A stretch of DNA of 11,474 nt from Pirellulales bacterium (GCA_030605745.1 JAUWHT010000420.1:1-11474); one strand, 5' to 3'. Shown: positions 1 to 6,771, counted from the stretch's first letter. Made by a program: numbers and translations. The notes: generated by a model not told the origin, from the sequence alone.

Positions 1-308
1 CGCTATTTGCGGTGTGATCCATGCCGCCCTCACCCTCTGCCCCTCTCCCAAAGGGAGATTTAAAACACGTTCTTAGGGTTCAGAGGCCTCGATCCTCAAC
101 TGCTTGCTAGCACAACTTTGAGAATACTATATCCGGTGCAACCTTGTCAAACGCCAGAATCGAAAATTCCGCCCGTCTCGCGCCACTTACGGAGGGGGGG
201 TATGGTTGCTACCACAGGAAGTGTGGCATTCCACATTCCCGTCAGACAAGCTTGCTCGTCTCCTTTGCTCCCTCAAAATGCCTTTTGGGGGAAAGAAAAC
301 CCAACCAT
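1..308. other. Intergenic region without a recognisable gene
   Basis: No reading frame here looks like a protein; open frames are short and of unlikely composition. Positions 28-57 are a pyrimidine-rich stretch (CCCTC/CCCTCT units followed by CCAAAGGGAG), similar in style to the CCCTCGCCCCTAA stretch before uppP. A small hairpin is possible at 220-237, where a GTGTGG arm and a CCACAT arm flank a CATT loop. It has no T-run, so it is not a convincing terminator. The toxin gene expected downstream of the antitoxin remnant at 309-573 would fall here on the minus strand, but none is visible. Confidence 0.6.
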
Positions 309-573
309 TCAGGAATTCCGCGTTGCGTTTAGCGCGCTGATGATGTTATCTTGCCCACCCTCGGGTTATGCGATGCGTGCCGGCCGCCAGCGACCGCTCC
401 TGCATGGACTGCACCGCCGTGATCGCCCGTGCCCGACGCACCGCTGAGAGCGACTCATCGAGGCTCTCCTGAGAGACAGCCGATAGAATAGCCACCGGTT
501 TGCCATTGGAAGTGACGTGTACCAAGTCAAGGGGGAATTCTCGCTTCCCGCTAGCAATAGCCAACGAAGCCAC
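309..573 (-). pseudogene. Remnant of a Phd/YefM-type antitoxin gene, truncated and frameshifted
   Basis: The minus-strand frame from 573 to 346 encodes 75 residues. Its core, HVTSNGKPVAILSA, matches the central strand of Phd/YefM antitoxins, where NGKPVAVL-type motifs are typical. A helical stretch follows, ending MQERSLAAGTHRIT, like the C-terminal toxin-binding part of these proteins. The frame then runs into GWAR and a stop. Removing one A near 352 gives A-DNIISALNATRNS and a stop at 309-311, resembling the usual end of the family (polar-I-x-x-I-x-x-x-R). The usual N-terminal DNA-binding segment is missing: upstream of 573 the sequence runs into a GGGCTTGCCC palindromic repeat (586-606). 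Intact members silence a partner toxin and their own promoter. No toxin is next to it, so this is probably a dead gene. The family call rests on the short core motif, and a sequencing indel is possible. Confidence 0.5.
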
Positions 574-582
574 GTGCCGCGC

Positions 583-620
583 AGCGGCCGGGCTTGCCCG
601 GCGCGTCCTTGATACTCTAA
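583..620. repeat. GGGCTTGCCC palindromic repeat, single arm
   Basis: GCGGCCGGGCTTGCCCGGCG (585-604) is nearly identical to both arms of the inverted repeat at 3471-3555. The similarity continues past the palindrome: CGCGTCCTTGATACTC here and CGCGTTGGTACTC there. The copy lies between the antitoxin remnant and the sat ribosome binding site, where the antitoxin's N-terminal coding part would be expected. Confidence 0.75.
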
Positions 621-678
621 AATGCTGGGTTTGGTCGCCAGTGCGTGCCGCTCCAGGAAACGATACAAGGACTTAACG

Positions 679-1947
679 ATGCCTCAGCTTGTGCCCCCTC
701 ATGGCGGTTTGACGGAACCGGTCTGCCGCACAATTGACTCCGATGACTCCGATGCAAAAGACAACTTTCTGGCCCGTGCGAAAACGCTGACCAAGGTGCC
801 CGTCTCCGACGCCGATCTGTCGACCGTCTATCGGCTCGGCGACGGGGGCTTGAGTCCGCTGGTCGGACCGATGGATTCGGCTGCGTACGATCGCGTGCTT
901 GAGGAATCGGTTATCGAGCATGACAGCCGGCTGTACGCCTGGACAATTCCGCTGGCCTTGCCGATCACCGGGGAGCTTGCCGCGCAATTATCCGCCGGCC
1001 AGGAAGTGGCCCTGGTCAACTCGGCCGATCAGATCGTTGGCACGCTGGAAATCAGCGACATTTACCCGTGGAACAAGCAGAAGTATCTCGCGTCGGTCTA
1101 CCTGACCGATCGGACCGACCACCCGGGCGGCGACATGGTGCTGGTGGCCGACGCGGACAAGACGCACCTGCTTGGCGGCTCGATCCGGGTTCTGCCGCAG
1201 CCGAAGGACCCGCGGTTCGGCAAGTACGTGCTCTCGCCGCGCGAAGTACGTCAGCTTTTGGCCCAGAAAGGTTGGGAGCGGGCGGTGGCCTTCCAGACCC
1301 GAAATCCGTTGCACCGAGCACATGAGTACGCGCTGGTCTGTGGGCTGGAGACGCTGTTGCGAGCTGGTCACAACGCCGGGGCCTGCCTGAATCCTCTCGT
1401 CGGCGAGACCAAGGGCGACGACGTGCAGGCCGACGTGCGGATGCACACGTACGAAGTGCTGATCGAGAACCGCGCACTGGGCGAAGGCGACAGCGACCCA
1501 GAGTTGTGGGGACCACGCGGCGAGTCGGTCCCCGATCGGGTAATCCTGCTGGGGCTGGACATCAAGATGTTTTACGGCGGGCCGAAGGAGGCCGTGATGC
1601 ACGCCGTCTACCGGCAGAACTTCGGGTTTACCGACATCATCATCGGGCGGAAGCACGCCGACGCCCCGTATCACGATGGTTCGCCCATCTGGGGCGATTT
1701 CGACGCCCAGGAAATCTTCAACAACTTAGCCGGCGACCTGAAGATACACCCATTGAACGTCGGCTTCGCCGCGTTCTACGAGTCGTTGGGCCGGGTCGAC
1801 CTGATGGAAAACCACCCGGACGAAAAACCCGTCTTCATCTCCGGCAAGCAGGTCCGCAAGGCACTAACGGAAGGCCGGCCGGTCGACACACGAATCATGC
1901 GCAACAGCACCGCCGCGATACTGACTAAGGCGATGGCCGAAAGGTAG
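679..1947 (+). CDS. sat: Sulfate adenylyltransferase (ATP sulfurylase)
   Basis: Cytoplasmic enzyme that joins ATP and sulfate to adenosine 5'-phosphosulfate and pyrophosphate, the first step of sulfate activation. The 422-residue protein is full length for the single-chain ATP sulfurylase family and has no fused APS kinase. An N-terminal PUA-like region (about 1-180) includes NKQKYLASVYLTD near 132-144. The catalytic domain carries QTRNPLHRAH (206-215), the nucleotide-binding QxRNPxHxxH motif. It also has LNPLVGETKGDD (238-249), FYGGPKEA (298-305), GRKHADAP (323-330) and ISGKQVRKAL (387-396). The GRDHAGxG motif of textbook enzymes is replaced by GRKHADAP, so this belongs to a divergent clade. 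I chose ATG 679 because AAGGA lies at 667-671, seven bases upstream; an in-frame start at 622 would add 19 residues without family support. No cys or dissimilatory sulfur genes are adjacent, so assimilation is assumed rather than shown. Confidence 0.93.
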   Translation: MPQLVPPHGGLTEPVCRTIDSDDSDAKDNFLARAKTLTKVPVSDADLSTVYRLGDGGLSPLVGPMDSAAYDRVLEESVIEHDSRLYAWTIPLALPITGELAAQLSAGQEVALVNSADQIVGTLEISDIYPWNKQKYLASVYLTDRTDHPGGDMVLVADADKTHLLGGSIRVLPQPKDPRFGKYVLSPREVRQLLAQKGWERAVAFQTRNPLHRAHEYALVCGLETLLRAGHNAGACLNPLVGETKGDDVQADVRMHTYEVLIENRALGEGDSDPELWGPRGESVPDRVILLGLDIKMFYGGPKEAVMHAVYRQNFGFTDIIIGRKHADAPYHDGSPIWGDFDAQEIFNNLAGDLKIHPLNVGFAAFYESLGRVDLMENHPDEKPVFISGKQVRKALTEGRPVDTRIMRNSTAAILTKAMAER

Positions 1948-1951
1948 CCAA

Positions 1952-2096
1952 TACCACACTAGGTTCACCACGGAGACACGGAGATCACGGAGCTTAATAC
2001 CAATTGCACCAACAACTTTTGGCTAAGTCCATCTTTCTCGTATTCTCCGTGGCCTCCGTGTCTCCGTGGTGTTTTCCTCGGCTGTGGCAGAGTTAG
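1952..2096. repeat. Degenerate MITE-like inverted-repeat element, copy A
   Basis: The left half (GTTCACCACGGAGACACGGA, 1963-1982, continuing to AGCTTAA) matches the left end of the copy at 7519-7672 with one mismatch over about 34 bases. The right half contains ATCTTTCTCGTAT, TCTCCGTG units, CTCCGTGGTG and GAGTTAG, again in the order of the 7519 copy. The two halves can pair as a long imperfect hairpin. The terminal ACTACAACGCTA inverted repeats are eroded (ACCACACTAG on the left, GTTAGCAACTCC on the right) and no target duplication is clear, so this is an older copy. It starts about five bases after the sat stop and could act as a terminator for sat. Confidence 0.7.
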
Positions 2097-2153
2097 CAAC
2101 TCCTGTTGCCGCCCTATTGCCCGGCATCGCTGGCTGCCGTACCCTGTTAGGCC

Positions 2154-3476
2154 ATGCTAGCCAAGGCCGACAGACCGCTTGCCGTCTTCGAACATCGCCG
2201 GGCCAGGCGGTTGGCGTATTGGAACGGCGGGGTATGGGCGCTGGGCAACGGGCTGACCAGTACCATGCTGGTCGTTTATTTGGCCATGGAGTTCGACGTG
2301 CCGGGGATCGGGCTGGGAATCAGCCTGATCCTGGCCGCGCCGCGATTGGCCGGGCTGCTGCGGCTGGCTGCACCGGCGCTGATCGGTCGGCTGGCCGATC
2401 GGAAACGCTTCTGCCTGGGCGCGTTTCTGGCCAGCGCGTTGGTGCTGTTCGCCTTGCCGCCGGTGGTGGCACCCGGTTTGTTGCCCTCGACGGCCGCTTC
2501 GCTGGCCGCGCTGGTCGCGCTGTGGTGCGTGTACCATCTGTTGCAATACCTGGCCACGGTGGCCCTGTGGTCGTGGCTGGCCGACCTGGTGCCGCTGCGG
2601 ATTCGCGGCCGGTTCATCGGCCGCCGCGAGCGGTGGATGGTCGCCGGCCAGGCCGTGGCTATGCTCGACGCCGGGCTGTTCGTCTGGGGATGGAGAAAAG
2701 TCCATCCGGAGTTGCCGGGCTGGACGGGCTATGCGATTCCGGCCGTCGTTGGGGCCTGCTTCATGATCGCCGCGCTTGTGCCGCTTACAAAAATACCCCG
2801 GGCGGCGACCAGCCGGATCGTGCGGTCAGGAGCTTCGTTTTCTTCCATGCTGGCCCCGTTTTCCGATCCGCGATTCTTGCGGCTGCTGGTATTCGGATGC
2901 TGGCTCTCGTTTTTCAACGGCATCAGCCAATTGGCCCAGAATGTCTACCCGTACTGGGAGTTGGGAATCGGGCTTTTCGTGATGCTGGCGCTGAAGACCG
3001 GCATGAGGCTGGGGCAGTTGACCATAAGCCCTTGGGTGGGAGGGGTCGCCGATCGGTTGGGCAACCGGCCGGTGATAATGCTCAGCCTGCTTATGGTCGC
3101 CACCGGCCCGTTGTTCTACTTCCTCGCCACGCCCGATCAGCCCTGGTGGCTCGCCGGTGCATGGGTTGCGTGGATCGCCTGGGTGGGGCTGAACGTGTGC
3201 CTGCCGAACCTGATGCTAAAACTCTCGCCCGGCGAGTCGAACACCCCGTACATCGCCACCTACTTCGCAGTGACCGGGCTTTGCCATGCGCTGAGCACGG
3301 TGCTGGGCGGGGTGCTGTTCGACCACTGCCGCAACTGGACGTTCACCTATTTCGGCAGCGTCGCATTGGACTACTACCAGAGCATTTTTCTGTTCGGCTG
3401 GCTGACGCGGAGCCTGGCCGTGCTGGTGTTGCTGCTGGTCGTCGAGGGCTCGGGCCGTCGTAGGAAGTCCGTTTAG
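2154..3476 (+). CDS. MFS transporter, substrate unknown
   Basis: A 440-residue, very hydrophobic protein with about twelve membrane helices, the size and layout of a major facilitator superfamily permease. Hydrophobic segments are visible near residues 24-45, 50-75, 87-108, 115-142, 162-180, 192-212, 241-262, 268-288, 305-325, 330-355, 366-388 and 410-430. Cytoplasmic loops carry motif-A-like signatures at equivalent places in both halves: GRLADRKRF (78-86) and GGVADRLGNRPV (296-307). An arginine-rich loop, RIRGRFIGRRER, lies at 149-160. It should sit in the inner membrane and move a small solute with ion coupling, but nothing indicates the substrate. ATG 2154 has no strong ribosome binding site, so the start is uncertain. 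The stop codon TAG and last bases lie inside the palindromic repeat arm at 3471-3499. The gene is separated from sat by repeat copy A, so cotranscription is unlikely. Confidence 0.85.
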   Translation: MLAKADRPLAVFEHRRARRLAYWNGGVWALGNGLTSTMLVVYLAMEFDVPGIGLGISLILAAPRLAGLLRLAAPALIGRLADRKRFCLGAFLASALVLFALPPVVAPGLLPSTAASLAALVALWCVYHLLQYLATVALWSWLADLVPLRIRGRFIGRRERWMVAGQAVAMLDAGLFVWGWRKVHPELPGWTGYAIPAVVGACFMIAALVPLTKIPRAATSRIVRSGASFSSMLAPFSDPRFLRLLVFGCWLSFFNGISQLAQNVYPYWELGIGLFVMLALKTGMRLGQLTISPWVGGVADRLGNRPVIMLSLLMVATGPLFYFLATPDQPWWLAGAWVAWIAWVGLNVCLPNLMLKLSPGESNTPYIATYFAVTGLCHALSTVLGGVLFDHCRNWTFTYFGSVALDYYQSIFLFGWLTRSLAVLVLLLVVEGSGRRRKSV

Positions 3477-3555
3477 CCGCCGGGCTTGCCCGGCGCGTTG
3501 GTACTCGAGCGTATTGACCACCAAAGAACGCGCCGGGCAAGCCCGGCGGCTAAAC
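3471..3555. repeat. 29-bp perfect inverted repeat made of two GGGCTTGCCC palindromes
   Basis: The arm at 3471-3499 is the exact reverse complement of the arm at 3527-3555, with 27 bases between. Each arm contains its own palindrome, CCGGGCTTGCCCGG or CCGGGCAAGCCCGG, so each can fold alone or the two can pair into one long stem. The left arm overlaps the end of the MFS gene and contains its TAG stop. The layout resembles bacterial REP/BIME elements. It may act as a terminator or RNA stabiliser between the MFS gene and the esterase, though no T-run follows it. Confidence 0.85.
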
Positions 3556-3634
3556 GACCTCCGCTTGGGCGGTTGCTTTCGTCGGGTTGGTTTCGTAGGA
3601 TAACGGCTGGTCGATCGTTCTGTTCACCTGTTCC

Positions 3635-3640
3635 AAGGAG
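3635..3640 (+). promoter_or_regulatory. Ribosome binding site of the esterase
   Basis: AAGGAG lies nine bases before ATG 3650 and fixes that start, which also gives a proper signal peptide. Confidence 0.8.
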
Positions 3641-3649
3641 TCAGAAAAA

Positions 3650-5059
3650 ATGCGGAAGAATCTGTTGGTTAATGTCGTTGCGGTGTTTCTGGTTGCAGCC
3701 TGGGCTGCCGCGGCATCGGCCGAGGTCCGATTGCCCGGCTTCTTCGGCCAACACATGGTCTTGCAGCGTAACGTGCCCGTGCCCGTTTGGGGTTGGGCCA
3801 ACCCGGGTGAAAAAGTCACCGTCACACTCGGCGATCAGAGCAAGACCGCCGCGGCTGATAGTGCCGGCAAGTGGGCCGTCAAGCTCGATAAGCTCGAAGC
3901 CAGCGGACCGTACACGCTGTCGGTTAAGGGCGATAACACTATCGAGATCACAGATGTGCTCGTCGGCGAGGTATGGCTTTGCTCTGGCCAGTCAAACATG
4001 GTATGGCCGGTCGAGCAGTCGGCCAACTTCCCGGCGGAAAAAGCCGCGGCTAACCATCCGCAGATCCGCATGATAACCGTGGCGCAGCGTGCGGTCGAAA
4101 CACCGCAAGATGACTGTAAGGGTGCGTGGCTGGTATGCAGCCCGCAGACCGTCGGCGGCTTCTCGGCCACCGCCTACTTCTTCGGACGCGAGTTGCACAC
4201 GAAGTTGGACATGCCGGTCGGGCTGATCAATTCCTCCTTGGGCGCCACGCCGGTCGAGGCGTGGACCAGTCTGAAGGCCCAGCAGGCTGTACCTAAGCTA
4301 AAGCCGCTGCTCGACAGTCGTCCCGAACACAGCTATCAGCACCCGACCGTGCTGTACAACGGCATGATTGCCCCGCTGGTGCCCTACGCTCTGAGGGGTG
4401 CCATCTGGTACCAGGGCGAAGCGAACGCGCTGATTGGAAATCCCAGCCTGTACGGCCTGCAACTGTCGACGATGATCGAGAACTGGCGCAATGATTGGGC
4501 GCAGGGCCACTTCCCGTTTATCTATGTCCAGTTACCCAACTGGCGGGCGCCGCAGAAAGACCCGGTCGAGACCAGTGGCTGGGTCATCGTCCGGGAAGAG
4601 ATGCTTAGGACCCTTTCGCTCGGCGACACCGGTATGGTGGTAACCATCGACATCGGCGAGGCAGACGACATCCACCCGAAGAACAAGCAAGACGTCGGCA
4701 AGCGGCTGGCCATCTTTGCGCTGGCGACCACCTACGGCAAGGACATGGTTTACTGCGGCCCGTTGTACAAGTCGATGAGCAAGCAAGACGGCAAGGTAGT
4801 GATCCGGTTCGATCACGTCGGGGATGGGCTGATGGCCAAGGGCGACGGCCCGCTTAGGGGTTTTGCCATTGCCGGCAAAGACAAGAAGTTCGTCTGGGCC
4901 GAGGCAAAAATCGAAGGCGACACCGTGGTCATCTCCAGCCCGGAGGTCAAGGACCCAGTAGCGGTCCGCTACGCCTGGGCCGACAACCCCAACTGCAACC
5001 TCTACAACTCCGCCGATCTGCCCGCCTCACCCTTCCGCACCGACGATTGGGCGAAGTGA
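3650..5059 (+). CDS. Secreted sialate O-acetylesterase-like SGNH esterase
   Basis: A 469-residue protein of the sialate O-acetylesterase (SASA) family, which removes O-acetyl groups from sialic acids or, in many environmental bacteria, from other glycans. It begins with a signal peptide: basic MRKN, a hydrophobic core to about residue 20 and a probable AxA cleavage site (ASA, 22-24), so it should act in the periplasm or outside. The mature start EVRLPGFFGQHMVLQRNVPV is typical of the family. CSGQSNM (111-117) holds the nucleophile Ser115; GAIWYQGEANA (250-260) is the conserved second block; DDIHPKNK (339-346) supplies the expected Asp and His of the triad. A beta-sandwich-like region near 45-105 precedes the catalytic core. 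The protein ends FRTDDWAK. The true substrate cannot be read from sequence. A second copy of the last 44 codons lies at 5902-6036. The two small genes that follow are antisense. Confidence 0.9.
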   Translation: MRKNLLVNVVAVFLVAAWAAAASAEVRLPGFFGQHMVLQRNVPVPVWGWANPGEKVTVTLGDQSKTAAADSAGKWAVKLDKLEASGPYTLSVKGDNTIEITDVLVGEVWLCSGQSNMVWPVEQSANFPAEKAAANHPQIRMITVAQRAVETPQDDCKGAWLVCSPQTVGGFSATAYFFGRELHTKLDMPVGLINSSLGATPVEAWTSLKAQQAVPKLKPLLDSRPEHSYQHPTVLYNGMIAPLVPYALRGAIWYQGEANALIGNPSLYGLQLSTMIENWRNDWAQGHFPFIYVQLPNWRAPQKDPVETSGWVIVREEMLRTLSLGDTGMVVTIDIGEADDIHPKNKQDVGKRLAIFALATTYGKDMVYCGPLYKSMSKQDGKVVIRFDHVGDGLMAKGDGPLRGFAIAGKDKKFVWAEAKIEGDTVVISSPEVKDPVAVRYAWADNPNCNLYNSADLPASPFRTDDWAK

Positions 5060-5094
5060 GGTGGGTGCAAGGCTTTGTTCGGCAGTGCTTTGGA

Positions 5095-5331
5095 TCAGTG
5101 GGCGTGAACGAGAGACTCTCTGACTGCTGCGGGAACTCTAATGGGGACAAAGCGATCTCGAGAGTAGAGGTAGTCCTCTCCACTTTCGTCAATCACTCTG
5201 ATGTCCCCATCCGCCGCGGCGTCCTCATCGGGCACAATTCTGTATATCTTGTGCAATTCGAGTGACGCGGGGTAGTCCGTGTTGTCCACGCAGACGACGA
5301 ATCCTGTTCTGGCTTGTTTGGATGTGGCCAT
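5095..5331 (-). CDS. Small acidic conserved hypothetical protein
   Basis: Encodes 78 residues from ATG 5331. A TTG at 5337 would add two residues and overlap the stop of the upstream gene. The sequence includes TGFVVCVDNTDYPASLELHK, IYRIVP, a run of acidic residues (DEDAAADGD), RVIDESGEDYLY and FVPIRVPAAV. It has about 14 acidic and 9 basic residues and no signal peptide or membrane segment, so it is probably a soluble cytoplasmic beta-rich protein. I recall similar small proteins annotated only as hypothetical in planctomycetes and other bacteria. It lies two bases after the basic 77-residue gene on the same strand, so the two are probably translated together. The function is unknown. The 3' end is 35 bases from the convergent esterase gene. 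Confidence 0.75.
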   Translation of the reverse strand: MATSKQARTGFVVCVDNTDYPASLELHKIYRIVPDEDAAADGDIRVIDESGEDYLYSRDRFVPIRVPAAVRESLVHAH

Positions 5332-5333
5332 GG

Positions 5334-5567
5334 TCAATCCAGGTAATGCTTTCGTTTCAACTCGCGTCGGCCAATACCGTGCGCTTCATACCAATGCAAC
5401 TCCGCCTTTCGAACGCGACCGCTGCGCAAACGGATCCTCGCTTGACCCTTGAGTTTGCGCCATCGGCCACGACCGTACAGGCGGTTCAGTCGAGCCCGGT
5501 TGCGAACGCCTGTACCTCGGGCAATGGATTCGATCTCCGTGATCTCGCTGATTACCTCGAATTCCAT
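5334..5567 (-). CDS. Small basic conserved hypothetical protein
   Basis: Encodes 77 residues starting MEFEVISEITEIESIARGTG. The centre is rich in arginine and lysine (NRARLNRLYGRGRWRKLKG), and the C-terminal part is conserved-looking (AELHWYEAHGIGRRELKRK, ending HYLD). It has about 21 basic and 9 acidic residues, a net charge near +12, which would suit nucleic-acid contact or binding to an acidic partner. I recognise the W-R-K-L-K-G and HWYEAHGIGR patterns from small uncharacterised proteins seen repeatedly in planctomycetes and cyanobacteria, but know no function. It is the first gene of a two-gene unit with the acidic protein downstream. No strong ribosome binding site precedes ATG 5567. 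The region upstream (5568-5661) leads into the MITE. Confidence 0.75.
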   Translation of the reverse strand: MEFEVISEITEIESIARGTGVRNRARLNRLYGRGRWRKLKGQARIRLRSGRVRKAELHWYEAHGIGRRELKRKHYLD

Positions 5568-5661
5568 ACTGTCTCATTATACCACGCTGAAGTGGAGCAT
5601 TCAATCTCGCTGCCCAACGTCGGAGACCACGGGTCTGACCAGCATTTTATGGCGGTGCTAA

Positions 5662-5896
5662 CACTACAACGCTAACTCAACCTCAATGAATACACCACGG
5701 AGTCACGGAGGACACGGAGAAGATTACGAGAAAGATAGGATTTTGCTGGGCAATAAGTTGCTTGATACTACAACCCGCTCCAAAACAACTTACATGAGGA
5801 TTTTCGACTATGCGGCAAGAAGCTGCAAGTTGTTGCAATAACTAGACTTAAACTCCGTGTTCTCCGTGTCTCCGTGGTGAACATAGCGTTGTAGTA
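5662..5896 (-). mobile_element. MITE-like element, copy B (235 bp) with 4-bp target duplication
   Basis: The ends are the inverted repeat ACTACAACGCTA (5663-5674) and TAGCGTTGTAGT (5884-5895). CTAA flanks the element on both sides (5658-5661 and 5897-5900; TTAG on the other strand). Read on the minus strand it is collinear with the copy at 7519-7672, including GTTCACCACGGAGACACGGA on one side and the CTCCGTGACTCCGTGGTG block on the other. An extra internal segment of about 80 bases makes this copy longer. It has no coding capacity, so it must have been moved by an enzyme supplied from elsewhere. The target resembles the YTAR preference known for the IS5 group, but this link is only inference. 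It lies between the small gene pair and the esterase fragment. Confidence 0.85.
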
Positions 5897-5901
5897 CTAA
5901 T

Positions 5902-6036
5902 GTGGTCGTCTCCAGCCCGGAGGTCAAAGACCCCGCGGCGGTCCGCTATGCCTGGGCCGACAACCCCAACTGCAACCTCTACAACTCCGCCGGCCTGCCC
6001 GCTTCGCCCTTCCGCACCGACGATTGGGCAAACTAA
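5902..6036 (+). pseudogene. Orphan 3' fragment of a second sialate O-acetylesterase
   Basis: Forty-four codons plus a TAA stop match the last 44 codons of the esterase at 3650-5059. I count 13 differences in 135 bases, and 40 of 44 residues are identical. The changes are mostly third-position substitutions, and both copies end in frame with DDWA plus one residue. No start codon, signal peptide or catalytic motif remains. The homology begins one base after the target duplication of the MITE. Its frame is kept and most changes are silent, so it probably derives from a once-functional tandem paralogue rather than a recent copy. The segment between the two copies holds the small two-gene unit and the MITE. 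Confidence 0.85.
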
Positions 6037-6045
6037 CCGGGCGCA

Positions 6046-6771
6046 CTATTCGTTGTCGGGTGCAGTAACCCGTTTTGCCCGGGATTCGATTTCGTGTTCG
6101 ATCGATTCCCACAGCGCCGAGCAAAAAGGGGCGCTGCGCGAAGGACAGTGTGCCCGATGGCAGAGCTGGCAACCATGGAAATCCAACTCCGTTGGAAAAC
6201 GTATTCCGGACACGCTCTTGTTGGGTATCATGAGGAAGCTGTCGGTCAATTCGACGCCAATCAATTCGTTGCTGTCGCCGAACAGAGAGAACAGTTCTTT
6301 CTGCTGCTCAATCGGCCAGACTGTCACGTCGCTTGAGCCGGGGCTCATTGTCGCTGACTTGCCCAGTGTATACCGCTTGTTCAAATGGGCAGCCAGATGT
6401 GAGAGGCTGACTCCGAGGAGAGCTGTTTTGATTGAGTCCAGCCAGAACCGCTTGAGAAAATCGCCTTGCGGTATGTCAATCTGGTCGAGTTCTCTCCCGC
6501 ATGTCGCGATGAACGCGAACACGCGTTCGGCCTCCTCCAGATTCCTGCGAAGCGCATGGCTTGTGAAGGTTACGCCGTCGATGATCACGGTGTCATCACC
6601 CTTCGCATCGATGTAGCACTCCTTGTACAGGGCCTTGGGTCTTGCTTCGGCGGAAGCTCGACACGCAAGATCCCTGAACTCGGCAGCATCTTCAGTTCCC
6701 GACTCAAGATGCGCTCGCTTGAGCAGGGCATCCACGTCCAGCACAAACGGGATATCATCGAGTAGTTGCAT
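6046..6771 (-). CDS. B12-dependent methionine synthase activation-domain protein, stand-alone
   Basis: A 241-residue soluble protein resembling the activation (SAM-binding) domain of cobalamin-dependent methionine synthase, which reductively methylates inactive cob(II)alamin. Key blocks are MSPGSSDVTVWPIEQQ (142-157), comparable to the SAM-binding APGYPACPxH region of MetH, and IGVELTDSFLMIPNKSVSGI (171-190), parallel to TGMKLTESFAMWPGASVSGW in E. coli MetH. After it comes CQLCHRAHCPSR (201-212) with another Cys at 217, a CxxCx4C pattern that could hold an iron-sulfur cluster. MetH itself lacks this, but related stand-alone corrinoid-linked proteins carry it. The N-terminal half (FATCGRELD-like region near 87-96) fits the same family. 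No methyltransferase or corrinoid-binding gene is adjacent, so the partner is unknown. The start codon has only a weak ribosome binding site. It converges on the esterase fragment, with nine bases between their stops. Confidence 0.8.
   Translation of the reverse strand: MQLLDDIPFVLDVDALLKRAHLESGTEDAAEFRDLACRASAEARPKALYKECYIDAKGDDTVIIDGVTFTSHALRRNLEEAERVFAFIATCGRELDQIDIPQGDFLKRFWLDSIKTALLGVSLSHLAAHLNKRYTLGKSATMSPGSSDVTVWPIEQQKELFSLFGDSNELIGVELTDSFLMIPNKSVSGIRFPTELDFHGCQLCHRAHCPSRSAPFCSALWESIEHEIESRAKRVTAPDNE

Noticed and set aside
28..57. Pyrimidine-rich CCCTC units as a possible CRISPR or tandem array
   Set aside because: There are no regular repeats and spacers; it is low-complexity intergenic sequence.
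1..308. Toxin partner for the antitoxin remnant
   Set aside because: No minus-strand frame below 309 shows a PIN, RelE or Fic-like motif or adequate length.
988..1674. Long minus-strand frame inside sat
   Set aside because: Antisense shadow of a well-supported ATP sulfurylase; its translation resembles no known family.
2066..3463. Long alternative frame (465 codons) overlapping the MFS gene
   Set aside because: It is rich in Arg/Gly/Ala with no membrane pattern or family motif, a typical shadow frame in GC-rich DNA; the frame from 2154 gives a clear 12-helix transporter.
5900..6616. 238-codon plus-strand frame over the esterase fragment and B12 gene
   Set aside because: It is out of frame with the esterase fragment and antisense to the B12-activation gene; no motif.
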